A stretch of 33,476 bases of DNA, from positions 1 to 33,476 of the forward strand of contig LLEU01000015.1 of NCBI GenBank assembly GCA_001567505.1. Direction: 5' to 3'. Position numbers and translations under genes: made by a program. Source of the stretch: Acidobacteria bacterium OLB17 (lineage in GTDB: Bacteria > Acidobacteriota > Blastocatellia > Pyrinomonadales > Pyrinomonadaceae). Below are positions 16,266 through 23,975 of this stretch, one piece after another (the first letter of the stretch is position 1; the number at the start of each line of letters is the position of its first letter). The notes under the pieces are model-generated. The model was not told where the DNA came from. It was given only the letters and a program-made list of their open reading frames with translations, and did no database searches.

Positions 16266-18530
16266 ATGAAGTTCTTTGCAGTTCTATTTTCCCTGACGTA
16301 CTTTTTCCTCGCAGGAGGAACGGTCGCGAGGGCTCAAGGCGTAATTGTTCCAATAGTTTGTGATGTACGGCCGTGCAGGCCGATACCGCGGCCGATACCG
16401 TTGCCGAATGCACTCCCGGTCAAGTCGATAAAGCTCGACACGAAGATCGCGAATCAGGTCGCGACGACGCACGTCGAACAGGTATTTCGCAACGACACGC
16501 CCTACACGCTTGAAGGCACCTACTTTTTCCCGATCCCCGAAGGGGCGTCGATCTCGGAGTTCGCTATCTGGGAGAATGGCAAGAAACTCGTCGGCGAGGT
16601 CCGCTCGCGTGAGGAAGCGAGGCGGATCTACGACGCGATCGTCCGACGGCAGCGAGATCCGGGCCTCCTCGAATATGCGGGCCAGAGTCTTCTGCAGGCG
16701 TCGATCTTCCCGATACCGCCGAATTCCGACAAGAAACTCGAACTTACCTATACGCAGGTCCTAAAAGCCGATTCCGGAACGGTCGCGTATCGTTATCCGC
16801 TCGGTACGGGCCACAACCTTTGGCGGCAGGGGCCGATCGCGGTTGATGGGCCGGTTCCTCCGTCCGTTGTGCGCCGCGGCGTATCTCCGCAGCAGCAATT
16901 CGGCACGATCTCAGGCACGATCGAGATCGAGGCGCGAAACGCCGTCCGCAATATCTACTCGCCGACGCACACGATCGACATCAAGAACATAACCGAGCGT
17001 TCGGCAAAGGTGAGTTTTGAGACAAGCGGCAGCAACAAGGACCTCGAGCTCTTCTATTCGGTCTCGGATGATGATTTCGGCCTATCGCTCATTACGCACC
17101 GCGAAGCGGGCAAGGACGGCTACTTTATGCTCCAGCTCTCGCCAAAGGCCGAACTGCGGGAGAGCGAGATCGCGAACAAGGACATCGTCTTTGTGATCGA
17201 CACGTCGGGTTCCATGGCCGATGAAGGCAAGATGGACAAGGCTCGAGCCGGACTGCTGTTCGGGATCCGCGGGCTCCGCGAAGGCGACCGCTTCAACGTT
17301 ATCAATTTCGCGGGTGAGGAACACCTGATGGAAAGCGGCCTGATAAAGGCCGATGATGCCGGCAAGAAACGCGGCGTCGCTTTCGTCGAGGCGTTGCGGC
17401 CTTCGGGCGGCACGAATATAAACGATGCTTTGAAGGCCGGGCTTCGCCAGTTCGATTCGTCGAATCGTCCGAAAATGATGGTCTTTATGACGGACGGACT
17501 TCCGACCGTCGGCGTTCAGAAGGTTGACGAGATCTTAAAGAATGCGGCCGCGATCAAGGTTCCCGGCCTGCATCTTTTTAACTTCGGCGTCGGCTACGAC
17601 GTGAATACGCGGCTTCTGGACAAGCTTGCGGCGGAGAATTCCGGCGTTGCGGATTACATACAGCCGAAAGAGGATATCGAGGTAAAGGTCTCGAAATTCT
17701 TTGCGAAGGTGAATTCGCCAGTAATGACGGGGATCGAGCTCGACCTCGGCAGCATCGAGGCCGACCTCGTGTATCCGCGAAATATCACCGACCTGTTCCG
17801 CGGCGACCAACTCACTCTCATCGGCCGCTACAAGAACGGCAGTTCGCTGTCGAATGCCGTTGTTAAACTGACGGGCACATTCGCGGGCAAGCGTCAGACA
17901 TTCACGTATAACGGCCTCGATCTCCCCGTGCGGAACGAGGACAATTCGTTCCTCGCACGTCTTTGGGCGAATCGCAGGGTTGGGTGGCTTGTCGAGCAGG
18001 TCCGGAATAATGGTGAGAATAAGGAGCTTCGCGATGAGATCGTCGATCTCGGGACACGCTACGGCATCGTGACGCCTTACACGTCGTATCTTGCCACCGA
18101 CGGCAGCTTCCAGCTCGATGGTGCAAGCGGCAGCGGGAACGGAGCTCTCCGGCCGCAGGATTCGATGGCCGCAGTAGCACGGCAGAGAAATGCAGCTCCG
18201 CCCGCACCGATGTCCGTAAGCGGCAAGCAGGCCGTTACCGACAGCCTGAGGGCTCAGGAAGCAAGGGACAAGAAATCGCTTGCCGAGGACGAAGAGAAGG
18301 CCGGAGCGCCGATCCGGCGGGTCGATGTAAAGACGTTCTATCTTTTCGGCGAGGCGTGGACCGACAGCGAGTTCGACCCGAAGGCCGGTCTGCCTGAGCT
18401 AAAAGTGAAGTTCGGCTCGGACGAATACTTCGACCTCGTAACAAAGACGCCCGAGCTTGCCAAGTATCTTTCGCTCGGCGAGCAGGTCGTAATTGTTTGG
18501 AAAGGGACGGTTTACAAGATCGTCAAATAA
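16266..18530 (+). CDS. Exported VIT and von Willebrand factor A domain protein
   Basis: A 754-residue protein with a signal peptide (MKFFAVLFSLTYFFLAGGTV then ARAQG). Next comes a short Pro-rich piece with two cysteines (CDVRPCRPIPRPIP), and a VIT domain at about 50-165 (HVEQVFRNDTPYTLEGTYFF, SREEARRIYDAIVRRQRDPG). The vWA domain at about 305-480 has an intact MIDAS metal site: DTSGSM at 312-317, the SGGTN threonine, and MTDG. This is the inter-alpha-trypsin-inhibitor heavy-chain layout. In bacteria such proteins are thought to mediate metal-dependent protein contacts outside the membrane; the ligand here is unknown. The C-terminus is charged and then beta-rich (VDVKTFYLFGEAWTDSEFDP). Confidence 0.92.
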   Translation: MKFFAVLFSLTYFFLAGGTVARAQGVIVPIVCDVRPCRPIPRPIPLPNALPVKSIKLDTKIANQVATTHVEQVFRNDTPYTLEGTYFFPIPEGASISEFAIWENGKKLVGEVRSREEARRIYDAIVRRQRDPGLLEYAGQSLLQASIFPIPPNSDKKLELTYTQVLKADSGTVAYRYPLGTGHNLWRQGPIAVDGPVPPSVVRRGVSPQQQFGTISGTIEIEARNAVRNIYSPTHTIDIKNITERSAKVSFETSGSNKDLELFYSVSDDDFGLSLITHREAGKDGYFMLQLSPKAELRESEIANKDIVFVIDTSGSMADEGKMDKARAGLLFGIRGLREGDRFNVINFAGEEHLMESGLIKADDAGKKRGVAFVEALRPSGGTNINDALKAGLRQFDSSNRPKMMVFMTDGLPTVGVQKVDEILKNAAAIKVPGLHLFNFGVGYDVNTRLLDKLAAENSGVADYIQPKEDIEVKVSKFFAKVNSPVMTGIELDLGSIEADLVYPRNITDLFRGDQLTLIGRYKNGSSLSNAVVKLTGTFAGKRQTFTYNGLDLPVRNEDNSFLARLWANRRVGWLVEQVRNNGENKELRDEIVDLGTRYGIVTPYTSYLATDGSFQLDGASGSGNGALRPQDSMAAVARQRNAAPPAPMSVSGKQAVTDSLRAQEARDKKSLAEDEEKAGAPIRRVDVKTFYLFGEAWTDSEFDPKAGLPELKVKFGSDEYFDLVTKTPELAKYLSLGEQVVIVWKGTVYKIVK

Positions 18531-18540
18531 CTGCATGGTC

Positions 18541-18642
18541 GATCTCAAGATGCTCGCGAGATGCTTTTTCCGCGTTCAAACGGTATCCTACCGCAAAGGA
18601 CAAATTTTAAAAGCGTCAGAGTTTAATGAGCATCTTGAGATC
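18541..18642. repeat. Perfect 15-base inverted repeat spanning the YCF48-like start codon
   Basis: GATCTCAAGATGCTC (18541-18555) is the exact reverse complement of GAGCATCTTGAGATC (18628-18642). The arms are 72 bases apart. The right arm begins inside the start codon of the YCF48-like gene (ATG at 18626). In a read-through transcript from the VIT/vWA gene the two arms could pair and hide the start. Confidence 0.65.
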
Positions 18643-19594
18643 TTTTTACATTTTTATTTTGATATTTGCGGCCGCCATTTCGGCCGCGGCGCAGGGAACC
18701 TGGACCGCTCGGTCGAGCGGCACGAGCGAAGACCTTGTGGCCGTATATTTCACGTCCGCGTCCCGCGGATTTATCGCCGGCGACAACGGCTTTCTTGCTT
18801 CGACGCGTGACGGCGGCGTTACCTGGCAAAAATATCCTCTCAACACAAAGGAATCGATAAACGAGATCTACTTCCGGAACGACAAGAACGGCTACCTCGT
18901 CGCAGGGAAGTTGATGTTCCGGACCGATGACGGCGGCGAGACCTGGAAACAGACCCGAATTTACCGTGTCGGTGATTTTACGAAAGGCACGCCCGAATTC
19001 ACGAGTATTCGTTTTGCGAACAAGGATCGAGGCCTCATCATCGGTGCGATAGTGAATCAACGCGACGAGATCGTCGATTCGCTGCTGCTTTTGACCGAGG
19101 ACGGCGGCGAATCCTGGAGCCGCGTGCCGCTCCCGTCAAAAGCCGAGATCTTTCATCTTGATTTTGACGGCAGCAAGCGCGGATGGATCGTCGGCGACAA
19201 GGGGCTTATGATGGCGACCGAAGACGGCGGGCGAACGTGGTCGATCCAAAAGACCGGCGTCGAAAGGGCGTTGTTCGCCGTTGATTTTCGAGACGATACC
19301 GACGGGTTTGCGGTCGGCGGCGGTGGTTCTATTATCAGGACCGAGAACGGCGGGGCGTCTTGGGAAAAGATCGCGTCCCCATCCCCTGAAACGCTAAAGC
19401 GCGTGTATTTCGCGGATGACAAGAATGGCTTCGCCGTTGGATTTCACGGCCTGATGCTGCGCACCTACGATAAGGGAAAGAATTGGGCGCTCGAGAACAG
19501 CGGTGTGCAAAAGGATTTTTACGGCCTTTTTATGGCGAAGAAATACGGCTGTGCGGTCGGTGAAGGCGGCCTCGTGCTTACTTATTCACGGTAG
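18626..19594 (+). CDS. YCF48/HCF136-like exported beta-propeller protein
   Basis: A 322-residue protein with a signal peptide (MSILRSFYIFILIFAAAISA then AAQG). It carries at least five repeated blades of the form GF-x-GDNG-x-x-x-TRDGG-x-TW, for example GFLASTRDGGVTWQKYP, LMFRTDDGGETWKQT and LMMATEDGGRTWSIQ. This BNR/YCF48 type is known from photosystem II assembly in phototrophs, but is also common in non-phototrophs as a periplasmic propeller of unknown role. Nothing else in the window indicates photosynthesis. The last 17 bases overlap the end of the convergent ctpA-like gene. Confidence 0.9.
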   Translation: MSILRSFYIFILIFAAAISAAAQGTWTARSSGTSEDLVAVYFTSASRGFIAGDNGFLASTRDGGVTWQKYPLNTKESINEIYFRNDKNGYLVAGKLMFRTDDGGETWKQTRIYRVGDFTKGTPEFTSIRFANKDRGLIIGAIVNQRDEIVDSLLLLTEDGGESWSRVPLPSKAEIFHLDFDGSKRGWIVGDKGLMMATEDGGRTWSIQKTGVERALFAVDFRDDTDGFAVGGGGSIIRTENGGASWEKIASPSPETLKRVYFADDKNGFAVGFHGLMLRTYDKGKNWALENSGVQKDFYGLFMAKKYGCAVGEGGLVLTYSR

Positions 19595-21176
19595 CCTTGG
19601 CGACCGGACTCTGCAGCGTGTTCTGAGCCGCAAGGTATAGTTCTTTCGCGCCGTTCAGGGCCTTGATGCCTGCGGCGATCTGCGGGTCATCCTCATTCAG
19701 GACACGTTTCGCACGCGTTGTTCCGCTTTCGGCAACCTCGAGCTCGTATTTGATGCGGTTCGCAAGGAACGAGGCGTTGTTCGTCCTGTCATGCGACAGA
19801 AGCCGCTCGACCGGAGCTGCCGCTGCGGAACTCCGGCTTCTGCCTGCTTTTTTATCCCGAACGTAAAAGAAGATCGGTTTCAGCAGGCCCGCTTGCAATG
19901 GGCTCAATTCTCGGGCCGCGATGACGACGTCCGGCTCGATGCCGTTCCCGCCGAGCACACGACGCCCTGTAGCGGTTCGCGCCTCGAAAAAGGTACTGTG
20001 GATACCCTCGGCCGGTGAAACGTGCTTATAGTACTCGTAAAGGCCGATTCGAGTGTAGTCTCGTTGGATCGAACGTCCCGAAGGTGTCAGGTATCGCGCC
20101 GCGGTGATCGTAGCTCCTGTGCCGTAAGGCAGGTCGATGACGTTCTGCACGAGGCCTTTGCCGAAAGTGCGCGTGCCGACGATCATTGCACGGTCGTTGT
20201 CCTGGAACGCGCCTGCCACGATCTCCGATGCTGACGCCGTGTCCTGATCTACAAGCACGACCAGCGGCATTTGCTCAGGCGAGGCATTCTTCGAATACCA
20301 ATCTCGGGAATCGCTCGCAAAACGCCCACGCTGTTTCAAGATCAGCGTTCCCGCGGGCAGGAATTTTTCTGCGACCTTGACGGCTTGCTGGACGATCCCG
20401 CCGGGATTGCCTCGAAGGTCGAGGATGAGCGACGTCATTCCTTGCTGCTTCAGGCGGCGAAGAGCAAGATCCATCTCGTCGGATGTCGTGAAGTTGAAGC
20501 CTTCTGAAAGGTCGATATAGCCGATGCCCGGTTTAAGTATGTAGAAATCGGGGATCGAAGGCTGGCGTATGCTCGCACGCTTGATGACGATCGCCTCGAT
20601 CCGCCCAGTCAATGCACGCTCAAGCCTTACGGTCACTGCCGAGCGGTCGGGCCCGCGGAGAAGGTCCCGAACCTCGTCCGTATCCAGCCCTACTGCAGAA
20701 CGCCCGTTGACGGAGATGATCCGATCGCCGTATTTGAGGCCCGCTGCAGCGGCGCCCGAACCAGGGATCGCGTCAAGAATATACGTGGAAAGGATGCCGT
20801 CCGTCTCGTAGCTTTGGATCGTCGCTCCGATGCCCGTATATGCACTGTCTTCCTGATCGAGAAGGTCCTGCCATTCGCGCTTATCGAAAAAGTTCGAATG
20901 CGGGTCAAGGCTTCGAAGGGCGCCGGTCGCGGCCTGTTTTGTGAACTCGATGTCGGACGGCATAGCGCCCGCAAGATTTGCCTTGATGATGGCCTCGGCC
21001 TCCGCGATGTCGCTCGTGATCCTGCGGCTTGTCCTTGCCGTGGCCTTTCCCGAAGCTGAGAATGAAGAACCTTCCGAGAGTTTGAACGGATCGGCTTTCT
21101 CCGGCAGGAGCGAGCCTTGAGCGAACGCTCCCGATGCGAGGCCAAGCACAAAAACGACCGCAAATAGAGTTCTCAT
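19578..21176 (-). CDS. C-terminal processing (S41) protease, CtpA-like
   Basis: About 532 residues from the ATG at 21176, which gives the signal peptide MRTLFAVVFVLGLASGAFAQ; the longer frame to 21314 would bury it. Order: an N-terminal helical region, a PDZ domain (YTGIGATIQSYETDG through GLKYGDRIISVNGRSAVG), and the S41 catalytic core. The core shows LILDLRGNPGGIVQQAVKVA, the nucleophile serine in DTASASEIVAGAFQ and the general-base lysine in GTRTFGKGLVQNV. This class of periplasmic Ser/Lys protease trims C-termini of exported proteins. A helical tail with Ala/Ser-rich linker follows. It is convergent with the YCF48-like gene, with overlapping 3' ends. Confidence 0.92.
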   Translation of the reverse strand: MRTLFAVVFVLGLASGAFAQGSLLPEKADPFKLSEGSSFSASGKATARTSRRITSDIAEAEAIIKANLAGAMPSDIEFTKQAATGALRSLDPHSNFFDKREWQDLLDQEDSAYTGIGATIQSYETDGILSTYILDAIPGSGAAAAGLKYGDRIISVNGRSAVGLDTDEVRDLLRGPDRSAVTVRLERALTGRIEAIVIKRASIRQPSIPDFYILKPGIGYIDLSEGFNFTTSDEMDLALRRLKQQGMTSLILDLRGNPGGIVQQAVKVAEKFLPAGTLILKQRGRFASDSRDWYSKNASPEQMPLVVLVDQDTASASEIVAGAFQDNDRAMIVGTRTFGKGLVQNVIDLPYGTGATITAARYLTPSGRSIQRDYTRIGLYEYYKHVSPAEGIHSTFFEARTATGRRVLGGNGIEPDVVIAARELSPLQAGLLKPIFFYVRDKKAGRSRSSAAAAPVERLLSHDRTNNASFLANRIKYELEVAESGTTRAKRVLNEDDPQIAAGIKALNGAKELYLAAQNTLQSPVAKATVNK

Positions 21177-21248
21177 AGGCTGCCAAAAACGCTGCTGCGG
21201 AACGACCGGACACACAGCGAATGGGCACACAACTTGACCCGTCGTTCG

Positions 21249-21292
21249 AAAAAAGCGGGGCGGTTCTGCTCGGCACTGCTCTTGCCGCCCCG
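21249..21292 (-). terminator. Intrinsic terminator upstream of ctpA (possible leader attenuator)
   Basis: On the minus strand CGGGGCGG (21292-21285) and CCGCCCCG (21263-21256) form an 8-base GC stem with a 21-base loop. One C and then six T (21254-21249) follow. It points toward ctpA, ending 72 bases before its ATG. No gene precedes it on that strand, so it either attenuates a ctpA leader or stops antisense RNA from the divergent region. Confidence 0.6.
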
Positions 21293-21394
21293 TTTGAATT
21301 TTGTTTGAAGGCATTAAAGCACTAATCGAGAAAATTTTCCAGCAAACGAATGCGAGAGTTGAAAACGAGTCGAATTTTGCGGAAAATCGCGTCT

Positions 21395-22168
21395 ATGCCC
21401 GAAAGCCGATCAGACGAATTCCTTTTGCGTCTCCAAAGCTTGTTTCGGATCATGGATGCCGAAAGGCTTTTGACCGACCCGATCAAGGATGCGATGACCG
21501 AGCTTCTCCGAACCTCGGCCGCGAGGCTCCGTGCAGAAGGAGCCTCCGTGCTCGTGCAGACGGCGGCGGACTCGGGCGATCTGAAATTCCTTGCCGCAAC
21601 GGGCGAGGTCGCCGACCGCATCGTCGGCCTTGAGATCCCGGCGGGGAAGGGAATTGCCGGCTTCGTGCTGATGTCTGGGCAGCCGCTTGTTGTTTCAGAG
21701 CCGGACGACGAGAGCGGATTTTATGCCGAGGTTGATAAGACGACCGGTTTTTCCACAAAGCTGCTGCTTGCCGTCCCGCTCAGGTTCCGCGATGACGTTA
21801 TCGGCGTACTCGAATATGTAAATCGAAACTCGGAGCCATTCTCGGAGCCTTTCACGCCCGCGGAAATGGATATTGCTGCAGCCTACGCCGACGCTGTCGC
21901 CGCTCTTGTGAACGCGCACCTCGGTGCCGAACTGATGTGCGGCCTGAGCAAAAGGATGTTGAAGGAAGACGCCGAGGACGACGCGGAAGTGCGGGCTTGG
22001 CTGCACTCGATGCGCGAGAATTCCGCGCACGTCCGTGCACTCGAACTCGCGGCGCTCGTAAGCGAGCTTTCGTCCAAGGGCGACGCTGAGGTCGAGCTCT
22101 GTCGGACCCTTCTCGAAAGCGTGATCGGCTATTCACGGTCGACAAGTGTAAAGCTGGATCTTGCGTAA
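21395..22168 (+). CDS. GAF domain protein
   Basis: About 257 residues, without signal peptide or membrane segment. Residues about 35-175 form a GAF domain, a small-molecule or redox sensor fold. It shows RAEGASVLVQTAADSGDLKF, IPAGKGIAGFVLMSGQPLVV and the AVPLRFRDDVIGVLEYVNR strand pair. The tail (about 180-257) is helical and unfamiliar, with one cysteine in ELMCGLSKRML. No kinase, cyclase or HTH output domain is attached. The ATG at 21395 is preferred over 21350 because it follows a GGAA and the extra N-terminus is not family-like. The subtilase ATG lies one base after this stop, so the two are translationally coupled. Confidence 0.82.
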   Translation: MPESRSDEFLLRLQSLFRIMDAERLLTDPIKDAMTELLRTSAARLRAEGASVLVQTAADSGDLKFLAATGEVADRIVGLEIPAGKGIAGFVLMSGQPLVVSEPDDESGFYAEVDKTTGFSTKLLLAVPLRFRDDVIGVLEYVNRNSEPFSEPFTPAEMDIAAAYADAVAALVNAHLGAELMCGLSKRMLKEDAEDDAEVRAWLHSMRENSAHVRALELAALVSELSSKGDAEVELCRTLLESVIGYSRSTSVKLDLA

Positions 22169-22169
22169 G

Positions 22170-22985
22170 ATGACAAACCCACTCGGTCCAACTTTAGAAG
22201 CAGCTACGGCTCCCAAATTCCTGCCTGATCCGGCTTGGGTCGACGCGAGCGGCCGCGGCGTTACGGTCGCAATGATAGACAGCGGCGTTGACGCCTCTCA
22301 TCCCGACCTTGCAGGCCGGATCTTCGAAGAGGTCGGCGCGAAGATCGAGGGTTCAAAGGTTACATTCGAGAGCGTTGACGACGGCGATCTTGCGGGGCAC
22401 GGCACCGCTTGTGCGGGCATCATTGCTCGCCTTGCTCCCGATGCCAAGATCGCGAGTATTCGGGTGCTTGGAGCGAGCGGATCGGGCGATGCTCAGATCT
22501 TTCTTGCGGGCCTCGAGTACGCCGTTAAGAAACGCTACAAGATCATAAATCTAAGTCTGGGAACGACCAAGCCTCAGTTCTTTGCGCCGCTCCACGACCT
22601 GCTTGACCGAGCATATCAGGCGGGCTGCATTATCATCGCGGCCGCGAACAATCTACCGCAGCCGAGTTTTCCGTCGATATTTTCTTCGTCGCTTATCTCG
22701 GTCGTTAAGAGCGAGGAACCAGACCCGCTCAAGTTCGGTTTCCATTACGGCGAGGTCATAGAACTTACTGCGCCCGGCGTAAGCATCCGCACGCCGTGGC
22801 TGAACGGCGGCTACCGAACGCTGACAGGGAACAGCTTTGCGTGCCCGCACATAACGGGCCTGCTTGCACGACTTGTCGAAACGCACCCAGAGCTTACGCC
22901 TTTCCAGGCAAAATCTGCCCTTTACGCCATTGCAAGGCGTAACAGTAAGCTGGAGCGGGCCGATCGAAGGCCTGCGGATGCGTGA
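22170..22985 (+). CDS. Cytoplasmic subtilisin-like (S8) serine protease
   Basis: A 271-residue bare catalytic domain without signal peptide or prodomain. The triad is intact: Asp37 in VAMIDSGVDASHPDL, His77 in GHGTACAG, Ser222 in GNSFACPHITG. The oxyanion Asn (161) lies in AAANN. The Ser motif has N-S-F in place of the usual T-S-M. The absence of export signals means it acts inside the cell, unlike most subtilases. It is coupled to the upstream GAF gene (one-base gap), suggesting that the GAF protein controls or delivers it. The TTG at 22161 is a possible but weaker start. It ends directly against the convergent DUF6335 gene. Confidence 0.88.
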   Translation: MTNPLGPTLEAATAPKFLPDPAWVDASGRGVTVAMIDSGVDASHPDLAGRIFEEVGAKIEGSKVTFESVDDGDLAGHGTACAGIIARLAPDAKIASIRVLGASGSGDAQIFLAGLEYAVKKRYKIINLSLGTTKPQFFAPLHDLLDRAYQAGCIIIAAANNLPQPSFPSIFSSSLISVVKSEEPDPLKFGFHYGEVIELTAPGVSIRTPWLNGGYRTLTGNSFACPHITGLLARLVETHPELTPFQAKSALYAIARRNSKLERADRRPADA

Positions 22986-23345
22986 TCACTCGGCCGATGC
23001 AGGATCGAGCTCCCAGCGGTCTTCGTCGCGTTTCTCGAGTTTTTCGAGAACGCTGAGCGGTTCATCGTCGCGGAACGTCACGCCGTAGGCCTCGCCGATC
23101 TCTTCAACGACATCCTGATCAGGCGTTGGGCTGCTTCCGCCCGCGGCCTCGTCACCGACATCGTCAGCGTCTTCCCAATTTGCGTCAACATCGCCGCCCG
23201 AAAGTATAGGCGAGGTCGCGGTGTGCTGCTCGAGCTTTTCGAGATACTGCTCCTGCGACCCTTCATTCACCTTGGCGGCATCCTCAAAGATCTCTTTGAT
23301 CTCGGGATCCGGCTCTGTCTCCACGTGCCTGTTGTCCTGAACCAT
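22986..23345 (-). CDS. DUF6335-like acidic protein
   Basis: A 119-residue, very acidic protein. The conserved centre HTATSPILSGGDVDANWEDA, then DVGDEAAGGSSPTPDQDVVE, matches the DUF6335 family as I recall it, which is best known in cyanobacteria and has no assigned function. I chose the ATG at 23345 because GAGGAA precedes it at good spacing. The open frame continues upstream to 23711 only as a shadow of the YtxH-like gene. Predicted soluble and partly disordered. It lies 25 bases downstream of the YtxH-like gene on the same strand. Confidence 0.8.
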   Translation of the reverse strand: MVQDNRHVETEPDPEIKEIFEDAAKVNEGSQEQYLEKLEQHTATSPILSGGDVDANWEDADDVGDEAAGGSSPTPDQDVVEEIGEAYGVTFRDDEPLSVLEKLEKRDEDRWELDPASAE

Positions 23346-23370
23346 TGTCTTTCCTCGCAAACGTGTTCTC

Positions 23371-23745
23371 TTAGAGTATGTTCGACGGCCGCCGTCCGCT
23401 GTGTGCGATTCGGTACCGCAATTCCGCACCCCCGATCTCCGGCCGAGCGCCGCTCTGTGTCCTTCGGATACCGAGATCGCGATTTGGCCTCGGAGGCGAA
23501 GTTTCGACTGCCTTGATCCGAGCGGGCCTGTCTCCGGTTGATGAAGCCACTGCCGCCATTGTTCTCGGTTTTTCGGCCGGACCAACTGCTTTCGGCGAAG
23601 CCTTTGCGGCCGTTCGCACTCCGGAGCGTTTCCGTGGTGCAAAGAGCAGCACAGCTGCTGCACCGATACCTGCACCAAGCAAAAGATAAAACGAGACGCG
23701 ACTTCGCCCACCGCGCCGCTGCATTGTTTCTGAAATGAATTGCAT
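23371..23745 (-). CDS. YtxH-like protein with one membrane segment
   Basis: A 124-residue protein. A short basic N-terminus is followed by one hydrophobic segment, SFYLLLGAGIGAAAVLLFAP, and then RKRSG, the pattern of YtxH/gas-vesicle-associated stress proteins. The rest is a basic, Ala/Pro-rich tail (TAAKASPKAVGPAEKPRTMA). The ATG at 23745 follows a GGGGGA stretch. It precedes the DUF6335 gene and probably shares its transcript. YtxH-type proteins are often stress-induced; that is family knowledge, not seen here. Confidence 0.7.
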   Translation of the reverse strand: MQFISETMQRRGGRSRVSFYLLLGAGIGAAAVLLFAPRKRSGVRTAAKASPKAVGPAEKPRTMAAVASSTGDRPARIKAVETSPPRPNRDLGIRRTQSGARPEIGGAELRYRIAHSGRRPSNIL

Positions 23746-23788
23746 TTTGTGGGTCCCCCTTATCCCTTGTTTATCCTTATGATGGGTG

Positions 23789-23816
23789 AATATAATTCGC
23801 CCTATTCTGAAGTCTA
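23789..23816 (-). promoter_or_regulatory. Candidate sigma70-type promoter for the YtxH/DUF6335 pair
   Basis: On the minus strand TAGACT (23816-23811) and TATATT (23794-23789) are separated by 16 bases, about 45 bases before the ATG at 23745. The -10 element is good and the -35 only fair. The rest of the 23746-23975 gap must hold the M16 promoter, which I cannot place. Confidence 0.35.
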
Positions 23817-23975
23817 TCACCGCTTTGGGTAAAGGTGGTAATCAAGGCGACATAGGCGGCCGAATTTTTCAAGGAAAATCTTCGCAAGCCCATGCAAAGC
23901 CCGGAATCTTTGATTTTTCGGGGGCGAAATGTTCTTATTAGAAAACGAAAGTAGCAGGATAACCTAGAGTTTTTT

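Noticed and set aside
18626..19594. YCF48-like gene as a sign of photosynthesis
   Set aside because: No reaction-centre, pigment or carbon-fixation gene is present, and YCF48-type propellers are common in non-phototrophs.
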